DNA of 64,000 nt from Trebouxia sp. TZW2008 (taxonomy: Eukaryota > Chlorophyta > Trebouxiophyceae > Trebouxiales > Trebouxiaceae), in contig BDIU01000097.1 of NCBI GenBank assembly GCA_002118135.1, forward strand, positions 62,001-126,000. The letters run 5' to 3'. The translations under genes and the position numbers were made by a program. The notes under the pieces were generated by a model, which saw only the letters and a list, made by a program, of their open reading frames with translations, made no database searches and was not told where the DNA came from. Positions 21,901 to 32,650 of this stretch are shown here, one piece after another (position 1 is the stretch's first letter; every line of letters begins with the position of its first letter).

Positions 21901-22692
21901 GCCCTAGTCTTCAGGCGACACATCACATGTCGCTGTTCAGCACACGTTGAACACTGCGTTGTCTGCGCTTGCATGTGAGACGAAACAGTGGCATATGATC
22001 TGCAGACACTATGCTTGCATGGCATCCGTGTTCAGCAGCAGGGTTGCATTGTCTGCAGACTCTCCGGCTGCGCGGCATCCTAGAGTGGCGCAATGAAGTG
22101 ACTAGCAGCATGGATCAGCCGGCATCATCAAGCCCTTCAGAAGTGATGATCCTGTTGTGGCCTGCTGGAGACTTCAAGCGCCTGCCATCAGGCACTACTG
22201 CTGCTGACATCATGAGTGCTCAGGTCAGCACACTTGCTACTGTATGGTCCTGCCAAATCTTGCATTCCTGGTATTAGCACTCTTGCTATCGTTCTTTTGC
22301 CAAAGCCCCCTTGCCAGGACCCCTTCGCGTGTCAAGACTGCTGCACAGGTTGCTCTTGTCATGCTTCATGACACATGCTATGCAAGCTTAGCTGCAATTA
22401 CAACAGAGCAGCGCTAAACATGATTTGACTCCATCGCATCTGCACATTGAGTGGTGTTTCTGACTGTCATCTTATGCAAGTCTAGCGTCCAATCTTGACC
22501 ATGAACAGCTTAGAAAGCTCATTACCCTTGACTCAAAGAAAGCTTGTGACTTGCTTACTGTAGGGATGGATGAGTCGCAGCGGTGATGAGTCTACGCGCT
22601 TGGTCAATGTCAACAACCACTTGGTCCCAGAAAATACAGTCCTCCAAGATGGCGACTTTGTTGTGATGAGTCGTGAACTGCTTTCAATCTGA
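12916..22692 (+). CDS. long RelA/SpoT homologue (HD, synthetase, TGS), chloroplast-type
   Basis: Exons: 12916-13132 (transit-peptide-like, tentative), 14010-14215, 14988-15153, 15369-15599, 16586-17584, 17889-18062, 18612-18760, 19311-19554, 19875-20023, 20578-20734, 21482-21586, 22059-22223 and 22564-22692. Exons 2-13 join in phase to 957 residues. Exon 1 ends in phase 1 while exon 2 needs phase 0, so one small exon or another donor is missing. HD hydrolase: [28 protein letters not shown]. Synthetase: [43 protein letters not shown], all intact. A C-terminal TGS-like domain has [19 protein letters not shown] and DGDFVVMS. It resembles the plant RSH group containing YK..W..PGHGD..... . rather than RSH1. 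The 333-codon exon 16586-17584 adds a long Ser/Gln/Ala-rich linker between HD and synthetase. Likely makes and degrades (p)ppGpp in the chloroplast. Intron 18761-19310 has a GC donor. Confidence 0.9.
13600..14009 (+). repeat. echoes of RSH-like exon 2 acceptor
   Basis: Degraded copies of the junction CTCTACAG/GAGGAAA..ATCATGCA precede exon 2. The clearest has its junction at 13909, 101 bp from the true one at 14010. Weaker copies are near 13645-13735 and 13750-13835, sharing AATGCCCTGCC and CATCATGCATGGGGT. Confidence 0.7.
14340..14987 (+). repeat. echoes of RSH-like exons 2 and 3
   Basis: 14385-14455 copies the end of exon 2 (TTGTGGAGTCTCTG..AGACCTGGCTGA). Two copies of the exon 3 start follow, with junctions at 14706 and 14833. 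Both have GCAG/GGCAGAGTCAGC, then the codons for the catalytic HD (CTGCATGA), against the true junction at 14988. The 14706 copy hits a stop after ~24 codons. Confidence 0.85.
15655..15800 (+). repeat. echo of RSH-like exon 4 end
   Basis: Copies the last ~120 bases of exon 4 and its donor downstream in the intron (CTGCACAACATG, then AGCAAGTGTGGTGCAGTCTA, ending GCGCTCAAG/GTAAAG at 15792). The true donor is at 15600. The echo donor is closer to consensus (GTAAAG) than the real one (GTACAC). Confidence 0.9.
16090..16585 (+). repeat. four-unit 124-bp array ending in RSH-like exon 5
   Basis: Junctions AATGCAG/GCTGAA occur at 16214, 16338, 16462 and 16586, exactly 124 bp apart. The last is the real exon start. 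Each unit holds ~60 bases of exon (GAGGACCTCTGCTT, CAGCCAGT..A..ACA) followed by intron. Copies are over 90 percent alike by eye, so this array is young. The echo copies are interrupted by stops or run into intron. Confidence 0.95.
18090..18420. repeat. ACTC-rich simple sequence in RSH-like intron
   Basis: Degenerate CACTCACT/CACTCAAT tracts run over ~330 bases of the intron between exons 6 and 7, grading into TTGCCCACTTGC-type units. No coding potential. Confidence 0.85.
20080..20530 (+). repeat. echoes of RSH-like exons 9 and 10
   Basis: Copies of the exon 9 end (GCTCAAGGAGGGCCTGCAGT, then GTTGTCAGCACAGCCAGTGT) lie at about 20088-20150, 20255-20335 and 20405-20455. A copy of the exon 10 start (AAAAGCTGCATAGGCA, GTTTGCTCCTG) lies at 20485-20532. 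The exon 10 end is echoed at about 21040-21095 and 21215-21260. Confidence 0.8.
20800..21035. repeat. telomere-like tract and unusual insert in RSH-like intron
   Basis: TAGGGTTTAGGGTTTTAGGG-type units occur at 20872-20926, with further TTAGGGT and ATAGGGT starts at 20804-20822. A GC-richer stretch (20930-21035) follows. It sits between two echoes of the exon 10 end, as if inserted there. The origin is unclear: telomere-primed repair or an element end. Confidence 0.65.
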
Positions 22693-23534
22693 AGATCTTG
22701 TGAGCATCTACAATGGCGGTCTTTTGTCGTGTTGCATGCCAAGGCGCATGCTCACAGGTCTTGCACTGGAAGCGTAATTCTGAATCCCTTTGGGTGGCTG
22801 CTATACATTGGCAGCAAAGCAATGTCACCTCATTGAAACAATATGTTTTTGTAGCATGCATCTGCAGCACGTGTGTACCAATAGAGTCTCAGCTCGACGA
22901 CTTTCAACACTGCTTGTATATTCAGTTTTGCTTTGCGTTTTGCAGTGTTGTAGTGCTTTCAGACTAGAGCAGTGCAAGGAGGAAATTTCAGCTGCTGAAC
23001 AGAAACATGGGCTCAGTGGCCACTCAGCTGCATCTTTTGAAACTCAATGTGCTGGTGTAAACATGCAGAGCTCTGGACGCATCCTGTGAAGCGAGCAGCT
23101 GATGCGGTTGTCGTCGGTGCAAGCAACTGTTACAATAATGAACAGTTGCTTGTGAAGGAAACATTTGATGAGTGCACAATGTGCGTGATTTGCAACCGGA
23201 CATGCTCATGAGATTGTGACAGCAACAACACTTAGCTGGCTGCACGTGTCTGGCTCAAACTAAAGCTGAGCCAAACCCCATCAGGGCTCACAAGTGACAC
23301 CAATGTTGTCACAGCTTTGCATGTGCAAAAACAAGAGAATGCAAAAAGCAAAGTCAAATCATACAAGAGTCTCTGGTTCACAGATTTAGAGACAGCCCGG
23401 GACTGCTGCTTTAGAGCAGCAAGCAGCAGAAAGGTGACCTATGGGTGGTCAGCTTTCAAGGGCTGACCCCTGATTTGACATATCTTCTTCTTCTTCTTGT
23501 GCGTCATGAATGCCTTTTCCATGTGCGCTGTAGC
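22693..23534. other. convergent intergenic region
   Basis: Lies between the RSH-like stop and the minus-strand gene stop (23535). It has no credible exon chain. 23391-23450 matches the dispersed palindromic repeat (CTGCTGCTTTAGAGCAGCAA, then CAGCAGAAAGGT), which is also at 63760-63800. Confidence 0.6.
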
Positions 23535-26500
23535 TCAGTTGAGTATCTGCCTTCGTGTGACATCATGATATGCCCGAGCTAGAACTGAGCTGGCTCGTTC
23601 CCCATCAACCTTGTTTGTGCTGAACAAGTCTGCAAGCCGCTTTTTGAATCGGTCTTGAGCTTCCTGAGGTAACCTTGGGTCCACCTGTCAGCAGCAGTTT
23701 CTTGTCTCAATCGAAAGCCATGCTGGATCTGCCTCATGTTGCCATCATTGACATCATGGCATGCATATCCGGCTCAGAACATGACACAGCACCAATACGT
23801 CAATATAAAACAACAAATCCAATATAGTGAACTCTTTCTGTAATGACAATCAATATAAGGACAATCTTGATGTAAGGACAATGCCACTGGTACCCAATGC
23901 CTGCATTCTGACTGCAGTGACCCCTCTGTTTCTTGGTAACCAGAGCAGTCATTACAAAAAGAGTTTGCTGTAGTGTCATGGTTATTGATAATGCAGTCAA
24001 CACAGGTGCAATACAGCTGCACAAGAGCACTCCAGTAAGTCAGCAAACAGGCACCACAAATGTCACAAGGCAGGAGCAATGCAGATCTCACCTGTGCCTT
24101 GACCAAGTTGTGATCATCCCCGTGCTTACCAGCGCACTCCTGTTGGGACGAATGCTGTGGGTGTCTTGCCTGCACCATTCAAGACACATTTTGTCTTGCT
24201 GACGGTTCAGTCAGGTACCACAGCTGATTGCTATGGTTGTTGAGACTAAAGATGATCAAATCAAAAGACAGCTCGTTTCAAGTTGAACAGAGGGTTCGGA
24301 CGAGGTTGGGTTCAGGGTCTTGAGCAGAACTCAAAATGGACGATTTTCCCTCATTCAGGTGTCAAGTTTGCTGAGCTTGAGTTGTCAAGCAACGAGAACG
24401 CAGGTGACAACATGTTGCAAGCCTTGGGAGCATGAAGACACTTGATCCTCAGTCTGGAAAGCCAAGTACAGCGTCAGCTTCAGATACGCTCAGTCCACCA
24501 GCTGAGGCGAACACTGCTTGCAGTTTGCAGCACAGGACTCCATGGAGCGCTTTACAGACTTACGGCATGATCGATTGAATCTGTGCTTGCATAAATGAGA
24601 ATGTGGCCCACCTGAACTGCCTTCATGACAATTGACGCCAAGTGCACTTGCATATCTTGTGCAGATGCATATGAGTACGCAAGGATGTGGCAGATTTTGA
24701 AATGATCGCTTCTTCAGCTGTTCAGGATGCAGAACTTGAGTCAGCAGGCAATAAGAAAGCAGGTTGCAAAAAAAGCCTTGCAAGCTTTGCAAGCCTTGGA
24801 GTCGCGAACACATGGTCACAATCTACAGGTGCAAATAAAGACAATTATGATGGCAATGATGCATGTGGCCATTCACAGATCATGAGCACTCTCAGATCAA
24901 TGTTTGCCAGCACGCAACAAAAGAAATCCACACCTGAACTGCCTTCATGACAATGGACGCCAAATGCAACTCCACCTCCTGACTTGCAGCCTCATTACCA
25001 TCAGGTAACAATCTGTCATCTGATGACTGCGTGTCTGCAGATTGAGAACCCTTGCCGTTGGTCTGTACTGATTCGCTGTGTGACGGCGCTCCGTCTGTAA
25101 TGATGTCTTCTGAGGGCTTGCCGTCTGAATTTTGGACATCAAAGGGCACGAAACCATCAGCAACACCGCCAAAGGCTAGCACTGTTGGTCGTATCCTCTC
25201 AGGCAAACTGCATGCATGGGACACTTTGTCAGTGGACATGATTTGCTGGGTGATGATACTGCGTCCAGAATGAGTTTGTATGATGGCTTGCCATCTGTTG
25301 AACATCAGAAGGCACGAAACCATCAGCCAATCCTCCGAAGGCTAGCACTGTTAAGCACGTCCTCTCAGGCAAACTGCGTGTAAGAAAGACACGAAGTCTT
25401 TTACATGCTCCAGCAAGTGTTCTGTGGCAGAGAACATGACACGCAAGTATACTGGATTGGTAGTCCTGAAGTTATTCCTTAAAGCTGAAGCAGCAAAAAG
25501 TTGTGCAAAGGCTAGCACTGTTGGCCGTATCCTCTCAGGGAATCTACTGCTTCAGCAAACTAAATTTGTATAAGAGAACATGATATGATACCACATTGGA
25601 TCAGCAGTGCTTCGCTTCAACTTTAATCCTGGAAGCAGAGTTCATCCACAACGGCTAGCAATGATGGCAGTATCCTCTCAGGCAAACTGTATGCAACATG
25701 ACTTTGTCAGTGAACACATGGCAAGAGCTCTGCTGACCTGCTGGTCAGCTCCTCTTTGGAAGCAGATCAGAAGTGATTGAATTACAGCTTTTCTTGACAA
25801 TTGAAGAGCTGACAAATCTTAGGCAATCTCTCACCTTACTTTGCCACTTTCAGAACCTCAGAGCAGCACCCTTGCGCAGCAGACAGATTACTTGAGAATA
25901 GAACGCTTGTCAGAAAGTTTTTACAATGATATGGCAGCCGCACACACCCAGCGCATGTGCGAGGTTTTGCTGTTGTTGATTTCATTGTCAATAAAATTGT
26001 TGTTGCTTTCAATGCAATGCAAGGAGACTCACTTTGCAACCTCCTTGACGTGCTCCACATCTTTCAGGTTGGAGTGCATGAGGGCAGGGCGCTGCTGGGG
26101 GATGTCCTGCGGCCTTAAATCTTGCCGTTGCTCCAGCTGCATAGTCACAGAATGAACACGCTCTCAGCCACTTTGGCAGAAACCGAAAAAAAATCTCTGC
26201 TCTGCTCAGGCCAAAGCCAGCCAGTACACCATCAATGTAGCAAATAATACATAATTCACAATTGAATTAGTCAAATCACAAATCAAACAAGTCTTTTGCC
26301 TTGATTCAGCTGTCAAAACACAAGAGAAACACCTTCTCACTGTTTTTGGCAAAGAAGGAGAAAAGGCGTCCTCATGCCAAAGTCAACCAGCAAATTGAAT
26401 GGTACAGTAAGTCCCCCTGTAAGGACGCTTGATGTAAGGACATTCTTGATGCGAGGACAATGCTATTTTTGGCAGCAATTGTCGGACTCTGACTGCAATG

Positions 26501-28745
26501 GCACCTCTGAGCCAACATGTGCTGCAACAAGTTCAGCACAGACCTGGTGACATCTCTGCTCCCAAGCTGAAACCACTAGCTCAGCAACTGTGCTGTAGTC
26601 GCCGCTGTCCAGCCGCCACGTCTTGAAAACATCAAACATGACTGCACCTGAACACAAACAAGACAAGACTTGGCTCTGGAACCATTCCATCTGAGACCAC
26701 TAGTTCAGCCACTGTAATGCAGTCACTGTTGTCAAGCCTCCACGCCTTGAACACATCAAACATCACTGCACCTGAACACACGTCACATTAAACATTAGCT
26801 TCCTGAGTGTTGCACCAGGACAACATGACGTTCTTGGCAAGACAGCTTGGGGCGATTGTCTGACTGACTCATACAAAGCTGTACAGATGAAACTCAATAA
26901 GACGATGTGACAATCCGCATGCAATGATGTATCACAATGCCTACCTGATCCTGTCTGCCTACCATGAGCATCGGTCTCTGATGCCCTGAACAAACTGATC
27001 AGATACTTGAGTGACCAGGACTCCTTCCACAAATGCCTTATGCAATGATTATCATCATGAGTTGCATTTGATGTTGCTGTTCTGTTGCAATCACGGAACG
27101 TGTTACCTGGTTGGCATCAGGATAAAGATCCCCAATGTCCAGATTGAACCCATGCAAACAGCAATCTGATAGTGGCTGCATGCAAACTTTGCGCTACGAT
27201 GGTCTGATCTACTTGATCCCATCTGGCTGTCATCAAAATACGGCTCTGTCATGCCGTGAACAATTTCATCTGGCTCTTGAGACACCAGGACTGCCTTCAC
27301 AAATGCCTTATGCAGTGATGAACTGAACTGCATGCCGCTGGTCCATTGCAATCAAGGGTTTGATGATCTACCTGATTCTATCTGCCTGTCCTCAGGATAC
27401 TGTCCTCTGATGTCCTGAATGCATCAGGAACATCACACTGATAGCGGCTGCATGCAAATAGTTAGTGATCATGGTCTGATCTTCCTGATGTTATCCGCAT
27501 GTCATCAGGATACGGCTCATCTTATGCGTTAGATGATATCATATGGCAGTTGAGTCCAAACGACATCACATCCTGTTTTGTGCCAAAACAATGGTGTGAT
27601 GATGGTGTACCTGGTTCTATCTGCCTGTCATCAGGATAAAGCTCTCTGATATCTTGGATGAATTCATCGGGTACTTGAGTCACAAGGGCCGCTTCCACAA
27701 AAGCCCTAGTCCCAAAGGTGTCAGCCAGGGCTGTCGCGTACTCAGTGCCGCCATTGGCCCTCAAGAACAACAGGTGCGCCAACAGACTGCACACCTGAAA
27801 ACAAGCAACGGCTGATCAATGCTTCAAGAACAGGAAAAAGGGTGAAGAAGAGGAAAAGGATCAGCATCAGCATCAGTACAAGGGAAGAAGAAAGGTGTTG
27901 ATGGACAAAGCTGTTGCTGTTCAGTGGCCCCATTAGCTCTCAAGAACAGTGGACGTGCCAACAGAGTGCACACCTGGAAAGCAATACCAGCTGAGCAGAA
28001 CTGGAGAAGAGGGAAGTTACTGCTGATCAGCACACGGTCTGGTCATGTATGCTGGATGTTGGACAACAGACTGCCCAAGGTCATGTTGTTTGGTCAGGTC
28101 GAAGTTTCAAACCCCTCCAGGTTGACCTAGGAAGATGTAGAATGACATTGCTTCGGCTGACTTTCAAGCGGTGAATGTCAGACGTCCTTACAAAGACGCT
28201 CAAAACAAGCCTGCCTGACTTGGCCATACACGCCTAGCAGATATGCTGGAAGGTGTAAAGATCATTGTGATTAGCACACAGTCTTGACACCTGAGCAAAC
28301 TAGGCATACTTCGCTGATGTATGACATCTTCCGGCAGGTTGATGACAACAGCAATCCACACATGATGCAGAATGACTTTATGCCAGCCCTAACAAGCAAA
28401 CAACCGTCTTCCAGGAAGAGCAAGCCCTGGACATGTCCGTGTCTGAAAACGATGTGTGTGGGTTATTGTGTCTGATAGAAGTATGAGGGTGTACCTGCAC
28501 AGGTTTGCCAGGCTCCCCAGCTTCTTCATCATGATGACTCATCAGGTGCTGCACAATGCTCATCACCTCATGTGCGTGTGTGCCAATCAGCCTGCCTGCA
28601 CACGCAACCCTTTAGGGGTTTTTTATTATGAATTGCAGCAAAGGTGCTTCAGCTGTGGTAAGGAGAAATTTTGCTCGGGAGCGGAGCAGGGCCAGGCAGG
28701 GCGGGGCACAGGGCACAAGGCAGAGGGCACTGGGCACAGCATAAG

Positions 28746-28790
<45 letters not shown>

Positions 28791-28809
28791 CCAGCCCCAG
28801 CACCAGCAC

Positions 28810-28877
<68 letters not shown>

Positions 28878-28900
28878 TCAGCATCAGCACCAGCCCCAGC

Positions 28901-28936
<36 letters not shown>

Positions 28937-29388
28937 CCAGCACCAGCATGAGCAGCAGCAGCAGCAGCAGCAGCGGCAGCGGCGTACCCATTTGTGCAAT
29001 GCGCTCTTCAGGCTTGTGCATGCCCTCTTCTTCTTTCAGGATCTTGCTAAGGTAGCTGAAAGCAAAGATGGAGGATGATCCAATGTAATTCTTCAGGTTA
29101 TGGGCACAAAACCAGGTTTGAAGAAGAAGATAGGCCCGGTCTGATGACCGCCTCCCAGCAAAAAGCGCAATCTGCAGCCACAGACAACTGTGAAAAAAGA
29201 TATTATATATTATACAAAATGTTATATATTATTGCAAGGTAGTGTTATAAAGATCATGTTAGTAATGCAGACAATAATAGGGTCCACACTCTAGCAGAGG
29301 TGCTTAGTCTATGTTGCTTGAGTCCTGACTTATCAAGCTGGCTTGCGTTTGGCATCACGCCGAGGATGTGCGGTGTTTTAAGACGAAT

Positions 29389-29422
<34 letters not shown>

Positions 29423-30349
29423 GCAAGCAGGTCGGTCATTTGTAAGCAACGCGCAGGACATAAGGCTTTAGAAGAGGACGGGTCATCAAGCTGTGCAATG
29501 GGAGAATAAAGTCATGAAATGTGCATGGCCACGCTTTGCAAAGCGATGCATATGGTGGCAATCCACTGTGGCTGTCGTCAGGCATAATGCCTGTCAGAAT
29601 AATAAGGCCCAGTCTGTACCTGCCAAACATCAATTTTACCATCACAAAGCAACCTTACATTCATTTGCCCTGAGAGGATGATGCAGCACATTCAATTGAT
29701 TCACTACAGCTGCCAGGTGACCCATGTTGTTGGCCACATACCGATTGGTGGATGATATCATTTGTTGCTTACAGACTGTGGGATCAACCCTAAATGAACC
29801 CTGTCAGCACCTAGTCACCTTGAGAGGATGATCCAAGCCATTCAGCTGATCCACGACAGCTGCCAGGTGACCCAAGCTGTTGGCCACATGCTCTGTGCGA
29901 TCAATTCTGAACCCTTTCTGTTTGCACAGAGCTCTGACTTGCGCCCTGATGGTGTACTCTTGCACTAGCTGTGTCATGGTTGTTTCAGCATTGCTCGCTG
30001 CTTCTGCTGTTCCTGCAGCATTATAGCAGACCTCACAGCAGCAGCAACAGCAGCAGCAACAGTGCTTTACCTGATGCAATGTTCATTGTGTTATCTCAGG
30101 TTCAGCAGCAGCAGTAGCGCTTTGCATGATGCACTGCCTGTCAAATGCTTTCACGATCAGCGGCGGCAGCAGCAGCAGCAGCAGCAGCAGCAGCGGCAGC
30201 AGTAGCAGCACCAGCGGCAGCACCAGCAGCAGCAGCGGCAGCAGCAACATTGCTTTACCTTATGCAAGGCTTATGATGTGATCTCAGGATCAGCAGCAGC
30301 AGTAGCGCTTTGCATGATGCAGTGCCTGTCAAATGCTTTCAGGATGAGC

Positions 30350-30383
<34 letters not shown>

Positions 30384-30527
30384 GCAGCAGCAGCAGCATC
30401 GGCAGCAGCAACATTGCTTTACCTTATGCAAGGCTTATGATGTAATCTCAGGATCAGCAGCAGCAGTAGCGCTTTGCATGATGCAGTGCCTGTCAAATGC
30501 TTTCAGGATGAGCGGCAGCAGCAGCAG

Positions 30528-30615
<88 letters not shown>

Positions 30616-32118
30616 GCAGCAGCAGCAGTCCACCTGATGCAATGCCTATGTGGCTGCCATGCTCATCAGTAAGTTCCAACCATGTGACCTCTGCCACGCC
30701 ATGCTCCTTTGCTCTCTGCCTCATAATCTGCAAAAGCCAATTAGAGTACGAGTTCAATGATAGCAGCCTAAGATTTTTGGCCACACCCAATACATGCTTA
30801 GAACAGTGATGTTGTATTTTAGCACCAGCCATGTGGCCGCTGCAGCGCCATGCTCCTTGGCTTGCTGCCGCAGATCTGCATGCACATCAGAATATCTTGA
30901 CTACAACTGTCGCCCATCAAATGGACATCACCCAGCAAGAAATTCTTAGTGATTGTGACTTGTACATCAGCTTTCTGCTGGCTAACTGCTGGGACATTGG
31001 GTCTGCTGGCAAAGCAGCTTGTGCATGAATGAAAACAAAACAAAGTCAGTGCTGCACATTATAGGATGCAAGGTACCACTGTAGGAGAAACGTCATACTA
31101 CTGTTGTACAGAGTGACTACCAGTCACTGAATAACAGTCACTGACTATTAGTGACTACCGTTGTTGCAATAAGCTTTACCTTGGGAGTCTCAAAGCTGTA
31201 AAAGGTCTTGAGCACTTCCTCAATGTTGTCAATTAGGGGTGAGATTCTGGCCACTTCAGCCATTGACTGATTGAGCTGCTTGTAGAGATCTGCATCCTAC
31301 ATTCAAACACAACCCAGTTGAGGCATAGAAGACACGGCATGGCACATGCCTATACATATGTGTTTAAAATCAGCAAATCATTCAACGCTCAATTGATCTC
31401 TACAAACAGTTCAGTTGAATGTAGAGATCTGCATCCTACATGCAAGCACACCCCATTCAGGGCATTACCGGCACAATTCTGCAGCCAGGGCTGCTTATGC
31501 ATGCACATGATTAATGTAGATTCAGATTTTAGGTGAGCATGTGTCTGCACAGGCCAGACTACAGCTGAATGAGGCATGCTGAGCTGCAGATGTGTCGACA
31601 AGGCGCAAGTTGCAAAATTTGCACGAGGTCAGCATGTATTGTACATTGCACAAGTGCACTGCACCTCAGTGATTCAGACTATTGAATGCTTGCCTGTTGA
31701 ACGTTATGCAGTGCATACAAGCATGACACGTGATGCTTCACTTGTTATGCCCAAGCTTGCTGTGCATGCAAGGTGCTTTGCATACCTCCTTTTCGATTTT
31801 CTTCAGCTCAAAGGGGCTTTTGCGAATGTTCAGAGCAAAGTCCACTTTTGCACCCCTCATGAATTGCGAGTATATCTTGTGCATCTTTGGCTTGTAGGCA
31901 TCATTTATCAGTTCAGCAAACAGCTGCTTTTGGCTCAGTGATGCTATCCTCCTGCCAACCTTGCTGTTAAGCATGACTTTGAGAGCCTCTGCAGCAAATG
32001 AACGCACGGACTCGCACAGAGATGATTGTCGCCAGATGAGCATCTGAAGCACTTTTTGACTCTCGTGGACAACAGCAGGCAACGCAGGGATCATCGTTGC
32101 GGCCTCTGCGCGACCCAT
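23535..32118 (-). CDS. large, probably helical protein, not recognised
   Basis: Phase-consistent exons: 32118-31786, 31296-31180, 30727-30634, 30012-29819, 29171-28988, 28595-28495, 27794-27611, 26647-26544, 26136-26033 and 25207-24934, with a last exon 23684-23535 (stop). One or more exons between 24934 and 23684 are unresolved, with a possible piece near 24125-24170. About 610 residues are placed. The frame is open upstream of the ATG at 32118, so an earlier start is possible. Seen: helix-rich segments such as VRSFAAEALKVMLNSKVGRR, LIDNIEEVLKTFYSFETPK, VFKTWRLDSGDYSTVAELV and RIRPTVLAFGGVADGFV, then an acidic Ser/Asp linker. There is no signal peptide, membrane segment or catalytic signature. 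Regular exon phases and conserved-looking blocks suggest a real ARM/HEAT-like or complex-subunit protein. No function is proposed. Confidence 0.75.
23825..23970. mobile_element. pogo/Tigger-like MITE, copy 2
   Basis: 146 bp, ends TAGTGAACTCTTTCTGTAA and TTACAAAAAGAGTTTGCTG, flanked by TA (23823-23824 and 23971-23972). It shares the internal ATGTAAGGACA and CATTCTGACTGCAGTG with copy 1 and is shorter by a missing block in the right half. It lies in an intron of the minus-strand helical gene. Confidence 0.85.
24600..24660 (-). repeat. echo of helical-gene exon 10 end
   Basis: In sense orientation this copies GTCAATTGTCATGAAGGCAG and TTCAG/GTG, the end and donor of the exon that finishes at 24934. 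It lies ~325 bp downstream. Confidence 0.75.
25280..25700 (-). repeat. echoes of helical-gene exon 10 start
   Basis: Three copies of the acceptor and start CAG/TTTGCCTGAGAGGA, followed by GTGCTAGCCTT, lie upstream of the true junction (25207), at about 25330-25375, 25500-25545 and 25650-25695. The first is longest and includes GGCTGATGGTTTCGTGCC. Confidence 0.85.
26405..26513. mobile_element. pogo/Tigger-like MITE, copy 3 (3' truncated)
   Basis: Left end CAGTAAGTCCCCCTGTAAGG after TA (26403-26404), then two ATGTAAGGACA-like units and CTCTGACTGCAATGGCACC. The right terminal repeat is missing: the element runs into sequence that ends ~30 bases from the splice donor of exon 26647-26544. Insertion or deletion has brought it next to the exon. 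Confidence 0.75.
26690..27540 (-). repeat. dense echo field around helical-gene exons 7 and 8
   Basis: 26690-26785 copies the start of exon 26647-26544 (CAG/GTGCAGTGATGTTTGATGT in sense) with an intact acceptor. The end and donor of exon 27794-27611 (CAAGATATCAGAGAG..TATCCTGATGACAGGCAGAT) is echoed at about 27480-27535, 27365-27425, 27200-27330, 27105-27145 and 26940-27045. That makes at least five degraded copies in one intron. Confidence 0.85.
27890..27980 (-). repeat. echo of helical-gene exon 7 start
   Basis: Sense strand carries CCAG/GTGTGCACTCTGTTGGCAC, then TTCTTGAGAGCTAATGG, a copy of the true junction at 27794 lying ~190 bp upstream. The following stretch is a run of GAAGAGGAAAAGG-type sequence. 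Confidence 0.85.
28748..28979. repeat. large CAG/CTG tract 8 bases after a 5' splice site
   Basis: 232 bases of CAG with ACAG, CACCAG and GATCAG interruptions. In the transcript it reads as CTG and begins 8 bases into the intron that follows the exon ending at 28988 (GTACGCCGCTGCC...). Confidence 0.95.
29389..29421. repeat. CAG/CTG microsatellite
   Basis: About 11 CAG units in the intron between exons 30012-29819 and 29171-28988 of the helical gene. Just below it, 29650-29745 echoes the end of exon 30012-29819 (CACCTGGCAGCTGT in sense). Confidence 0.9.
30041..30633. repeat. CAG/CTG arrays amplified with splice-site echoes
   Basis: Four CAG-rich blocks (30041-30060, 30163-30248, 30349-30409, 30513-30629) alternate with near-identical ~100-base segments containing CTTTGCATGATGCA.TGCCTG and TCAAATGCTTTCA. 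Sense-strand copies of the donor region (GCATCAG/GTAAAGCA, GCATAAG/GTAAAGCA) sit at 30070, 30258 and 30424. The true donor at 30633 (GCATCAG/GTGGAC) is followed within 4 bases by the largest CTG block. Confidence 0.9.
30840..30890 (-). repeat. echo of helical-gene exon 3 start
   Basis: Sense strand reads GCAG/ATCTGCGGCAGCAAGCCAAG, then GAGCATGGCG and CCACATGGCTGG. This copies the true exon at 30727 (ATTATGAGGCAGAGAGCAAA, GAGCATGGCG) with its acceptor, ~155 bp upstream. Confidence 0.85.
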
Positions 32119-32650
32119 CAACACGAAGCACGCATACCGACCACTGCAGCGCCCGCACCTGTCGTCTTCGCAGTGGCTCCTGCCTTGCGCGCATAATGTA
32201 CAGCTCTCACGCCAAGTCGATCGACATCAATGCCACAGTAGTCCCACGTCTCCCAACCTTCACAACTTCGGATGTCGCTGTCTCGGCATGTCATCTCGCG
32301 ACCGCGACAAAACCAACAGGCACGCAAGGTTCTCAACGTTTGGAGTCGGTGCGCTCGCGTCAGATGCAGAGATGCTAGCAGGTCGTCCTGAAAGTCCCGG
32401 CTGTCAGCGGCAGAAGTTTTGTATGCAGCGCAATCAGAGTCAGGTGTTGGTGCACGTGCTTCCCGTGCCTTTTGCGGCAAGATCATCACTCGCTGCGAAG
32501 TTGCGCAAGTGTTGACTTTAGCCCAGCCCGAGGCAACAGCATCTGCTCCTTCGCTTGCATTCCCCGCCTGCATTGCACCTTCATCTGAGGGAGACCTCCT
32601 CTTCTGCGTCCGTGCTTGCGCAGCATGTCAGTGCTGGCCTTGAAGCGCTC
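32119..32650. promoter_or_regulatory. divergent intergenic region, helical gene and WW gene
   Basis: Separates the minus ATG at 32118 from the plus ATG at 32651. It is CpG-richer than the introns. A 151-codon minus frame (32573-32118) is open and could contain an upstream exon of the helical gene; I could not join it in phase. Confidence 0.45.

Noticed and set aside
28456..29078. Plus-strand frames encoding poly-Gln, poly-Ser and poly-Ala (28456-29055, 28671-29078)
   Set aside because: They are translations of the intronic CAG tract of the minus-strand gene; all three frames are open only because the tract is repetitive.
30310..30832. Poly-Gln/poly-Ala frames at 30.3-30.8 kb
   Set aside because: Same cause: CAG arrays in an intron of the minus-strand gene, flanked by echo copies.
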